15,024 nt of DNA from Alphaproteobacteria bacterium (lineage in GTDB: Bacteria > Pseudomonadota > Alphaproteobacteria > Micavibrionales > Micavibrionaceae): assembly GCA_023140905.1 (NCBI GenBank), contig JAGLKS010000102.1:1-15024 (forward strand), read 5' to 3'. The position numbers and the translations under genes are program-made. The notes below the pieces were generated by a model, which saw only the letters and a list, made by a program, of their open reading frames with translations, did not search any database and had not been told where the DNA came from. Within the stretch, counting starts at the first letter, position 1; every line of letters begins with the position of its first letter. Below are positions 13,394-15,024 of this stretch, piece after piece.

Positions 13394-13699
13394 TTACCAG
13401 CTTGACTTTGTTACGCCCGGCAACTCACCACGAGATGCTAGGTCTCTCAACGCAATACGTGAAAGATTAAACTTACGATAATAAGAACGCGGACGACCGG
13501 TTAGAGCGCATCTGTTACGCATTCTTGTCTTGGATGAAGCACGAGGCAATTCAGCCAATTTAAGAACAGCCTGAAAACGCTCTTCAGCGGGAATAGACCG
13601 ATCTTTAATAATCGCCTTAAGCTCAGCGCGTTTCTTCGCATAGCGCCCAACGAGCTTTTTGCGCTTTTTCTCTCTTTCTATCATACAGACTTTTGCCAT
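13394..13699 (-). CDS. rpsN: 30S ribosomal protein S14 (zinc-independent form)
   Basis: S14 binds the 3' domain of 16S rRNA in the head of the small subunit. At 101 residues without CxxC pairs, this is the long zinc-independent form. The C-terminal half contains [38 protein letters not shown] and the terminal TKSSW. Its place between rplE and rpsH is canonical. Confidence 0.99.
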   Translation of the reverse strand: MAKVCMIEREKKRKKLVGRYAKKRAELKAIIKDRSIPAEERFQAVLKLAELPRASSKTRMRNRCALTGRPRSYYRKFNLSRIALRDLASRGELPGVTKSSW

Positions 13700-13749
13700 G
13701 GTTTAGCTCTTTCTTTCCTTGCTTGCTTTAGTCGTCGTTCTTACAAATT

Positions 13750-14292
13750 CTAGTTCTTGAAGGGCAATTTGAAGCCGCGCAATAATTCTTTTGCTTCTTC
13801 ATCATTTGCCGTTGTTGTACAAATTATGACATCCATTCCACGAATTTTATCAACTTTATCATAGTCAATTTCCGGGAAGACTATATGTTCTTCAATGCCC
13901 ATTGCGTAGTTACCGCGACCATCAAAACTTTTGCCTTTAATTCCGCGAAAGTCACGAATACGCGGCATAGCGATTGTTACCAGACGATCCAAAAATTCAT
14001 ACATGCGGTCACCGCGCAATGTTACTTTTGTACCAATGGCCTGCCCTTCACGAATTTTGAAAGACGCATTGGATTTGCGGGCTTTATTGACAACCGGCTT
14101 TTGACCTGCGATCAGCTCAAGATCTTTGACCGCATTATTCATATGCTTACGGTCTTGTGTTGCTTCACCGACACCCATATTAATCACGATCTTATCAAGA
14201 CGCGGGCGTTGATGCAGATTTTTATATCCGTATTTTTTATCAAGCGCCGGACCGATTTCTTTTTCGTATAATTCTTTATAACGCGGTTTCAT
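13750..14292 (-). CDS. rplE: 50S ribosomal protein L5
   Basis: L5 carries 5S rRNA into the central protuberance and contacts the P-site tRNA. The 180 residues match the family length. Signatures are [20 protein letters not shown] 29-48, [20 protein letters not shown] and [39 protein letters not shown] follows. It lies 37 bp after rplX and 50 bp before rpsN. Confidence 0.99.
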   Translation of the reverse strand: MKPRYKELYEKEIGPALDKKYGYKNLHQRPRLDKIVINMGVGEATQDRKHMNNAVKDLELIAGQKPVVNKARKSNASFKIREGQAIGTKVTLRGDRMYEFLDRLVTIAMPRIRDFRGIKGKSFDGRGNYAMGIEEHIVFPEIDYDKVDKIRGMDVIICTTTANDEEAKELLRGFKLPFKN

Positions 14293-14329
14293 TTTTCTAT
14301 TGCCTTTTTACGTTATCTCTTTTGATCTA

Positions 14330-14653
14330 TTATTCTATTGTCTCGCCGGATTTTTTAGCCACACGAACTTTCTTACCGTCTTTCAACGTTTTATAGTTAA
14401 TGCGTGTCGCTTCACCAGATTTCGGATCAACCAATGCCACGTTTGACACATGGATTGGTAGCTCCTTTTTCTGGATACCTCCGGGCGATGTTTGTGTAGG
14501 CTTTTGGTGTTTTGTTACCACATTTGCACCCTGCACCACAACGCGTCGCACAACTGGATACGCATCCAGAACTTCACCTTTAACGCCTTTACTACGGCCT
14601 GTCAGGACAACGACCTGATCGCCTTTTTTGATTTTCATTTTAGGCTTTGTCAT
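14330..14653 (-). CDS. rplX: 50S ribosomal protein L24
   Basis: L24 is an early assembly protein that binds 23S rRNA near the exit tunnel. The 107 residues contain a KOW motif at about 7-33 (KIKKGDQVVVLTGRSKGVKG) and VTKHQKPTQTSPGGIQKKEL, then PIHVSNVALVDP. The gene starts only three bases after the rplN stop codon. Its ribosome binding site GGAGGTG is embedded in the last codons of rplN, which indicates translational coupling. Confidence 0.98.
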   Translation of the reverse strand: MTKPKMKIKKGDQVVVLTGRSKGVKGEVLDAYPVVRRVVVQGANVVTKHQKPTQTSPGGIQKKELPIHVSNVALVDPKSGEATRINYKTLKDGKKVRVAKKSGETIE

Positions 14654-14656
14654 TGT

Positions 14657-15024
14657 CTAAAGCACCTCCGATGCCAATGAAATAATTTTCATATATCCGC
14701 CTGCGCGAAGTTCACGTGTAACGGGGCCAAAAATACGTGTCCCGATTGGTTCACCCGTATTGCTAATCAAAACACAAGCATTACCGTCAAAACGGATCTT
14801 CTCACCATATCCACGTTGAAGACCGGAGCGCGTACGCACAATCACAGCACGACGAACATCCCCTTTCTTCACTTTCCCGCGAGGAATAGCATCCTTCACG
14901 GAAACAACCACAATATCACCGATATTCGCTGTGCGTCTGTGAGAACCACCAAGCACTTTAATGCACTGCACTTCCTTCGCACCGCTATTATCAGCCACAT
15001 TCATTCGGGATTGCATCTGTATCA
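14657..15024 (-). CDS. rplN: 50S ribosomal protein L14 (start codon one base beyond the window)
   Basis: L14 lies at the subunit interface and is the landing site for several assembly and silencing factors. Core signatures are [20 protein letters not shown] and [20 protein letters not shown], then [12 protein letters not shown] and [14 protein letters not shown]. The first complete ATG is at 15016, but the family normally starts MIQ. Upstream of that ATG the minus strand reads (x)TG-ATA-CAG, which gives (M)IQMQS if base 15025 is T. The true start is therefore very probably the codon at 15023-15025, making a 122-residue protein, the usual length. This gene normally opens the spc operon after rpsQ. 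Confidence 0.97.
   Translation of the reverse strand, partial: IQMQSRMNVADNSGAKEVQCIKVLGGSHRRTANIGDIVVVSVKDAIPRGKVKKGDVRRAVIVRTRSGLQRGYGEKIRFDGNACVLISNTGEPIGTRIFGPVTRELRAGGYMKIISLASEVL

Noticed and set aside
15014..15016. ATG at 15016 as the true L14 start
   Set aside because: The preceding codons ATA CAG and a partial xTG restore the family N-terminus MIQMQS, so the real start is most likely at 15025, just outside the window.

Overview
The window looks like a piece of an AT-rich alphaproteobacterial chromosome. The strongest evidence is the minus-strand ribosomal block. Its order is rplN-rplX-rplE-rpsN-rpsH-rplF-rplR-rpsE-rpmD-rplO-(extra gene)-secY-adk-rpsM-rpsK-rpoA-rplQ. The adk gene sits between secY and rpsM, and rpmJ and rpsD are absent from the cluster, as is usual in Alphaproteobacteria. 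The RpoA and SecY N-termini also read as alphaproteobacterial. No genus can be named from the sequence alone. The presence of panB and panC argues against an extremely reduced parasite.

Left part (1-4850). A glycyl-tRNA synthetase of the single-chain, dimeric type runs off the left edge on the minus strand. A roughly 500 bp gap follows, holding a compact palindromic element (1071-1235) with 21 bp terminal inverted repeats. A promoter-equipped orphan gene for a 105-residue protein is at 1481-1798. The pantothenate genes panB and panC are on the plus strand, behind a leader with repeated complementary AGGTG/CACCT blocks that include the panB ribosome binding site. After a second gap, with a perfect palindrome at a candidate promoter, come two small plus-strand genes (4012-4806). 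They resemble immunity-type or SCO4402-like proteins. They converge on rplQ across a hairpin that could terminate transcription from both sides.

Right part (4856-15024, minus strand). This is the spc and alpha ribosomal operons. They encode large-subunit proteins L14, L24, L5, L6, L18, L30, L15 and L17, small-subunit proteins S14, S8, S5, S13 and S11, the translocon channel SecY, adenylate kinase and the RNA polymerase alpha subunit. Spacings are short (3-50 bp) through rplO. A gene for an exported protein with an HExxH motif is then inserted 12 bp after rplO. A hairpin with a U-rich tail lies between it and secY. Two longer gaps follow: adk-rpsM (242 bp, with a near-consensus promoter) and rpoA-rplQ (231 bp, with a direct repeat).

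Most of the window is core translation machinery. The points worth a second look are the HExxH gene inside the spc operon, the long Lys/Ala/Pro extension on ribosomal protein L30, the panB leader, the palindromic element, the two immunity-like genes and the dimeric GlyRS.
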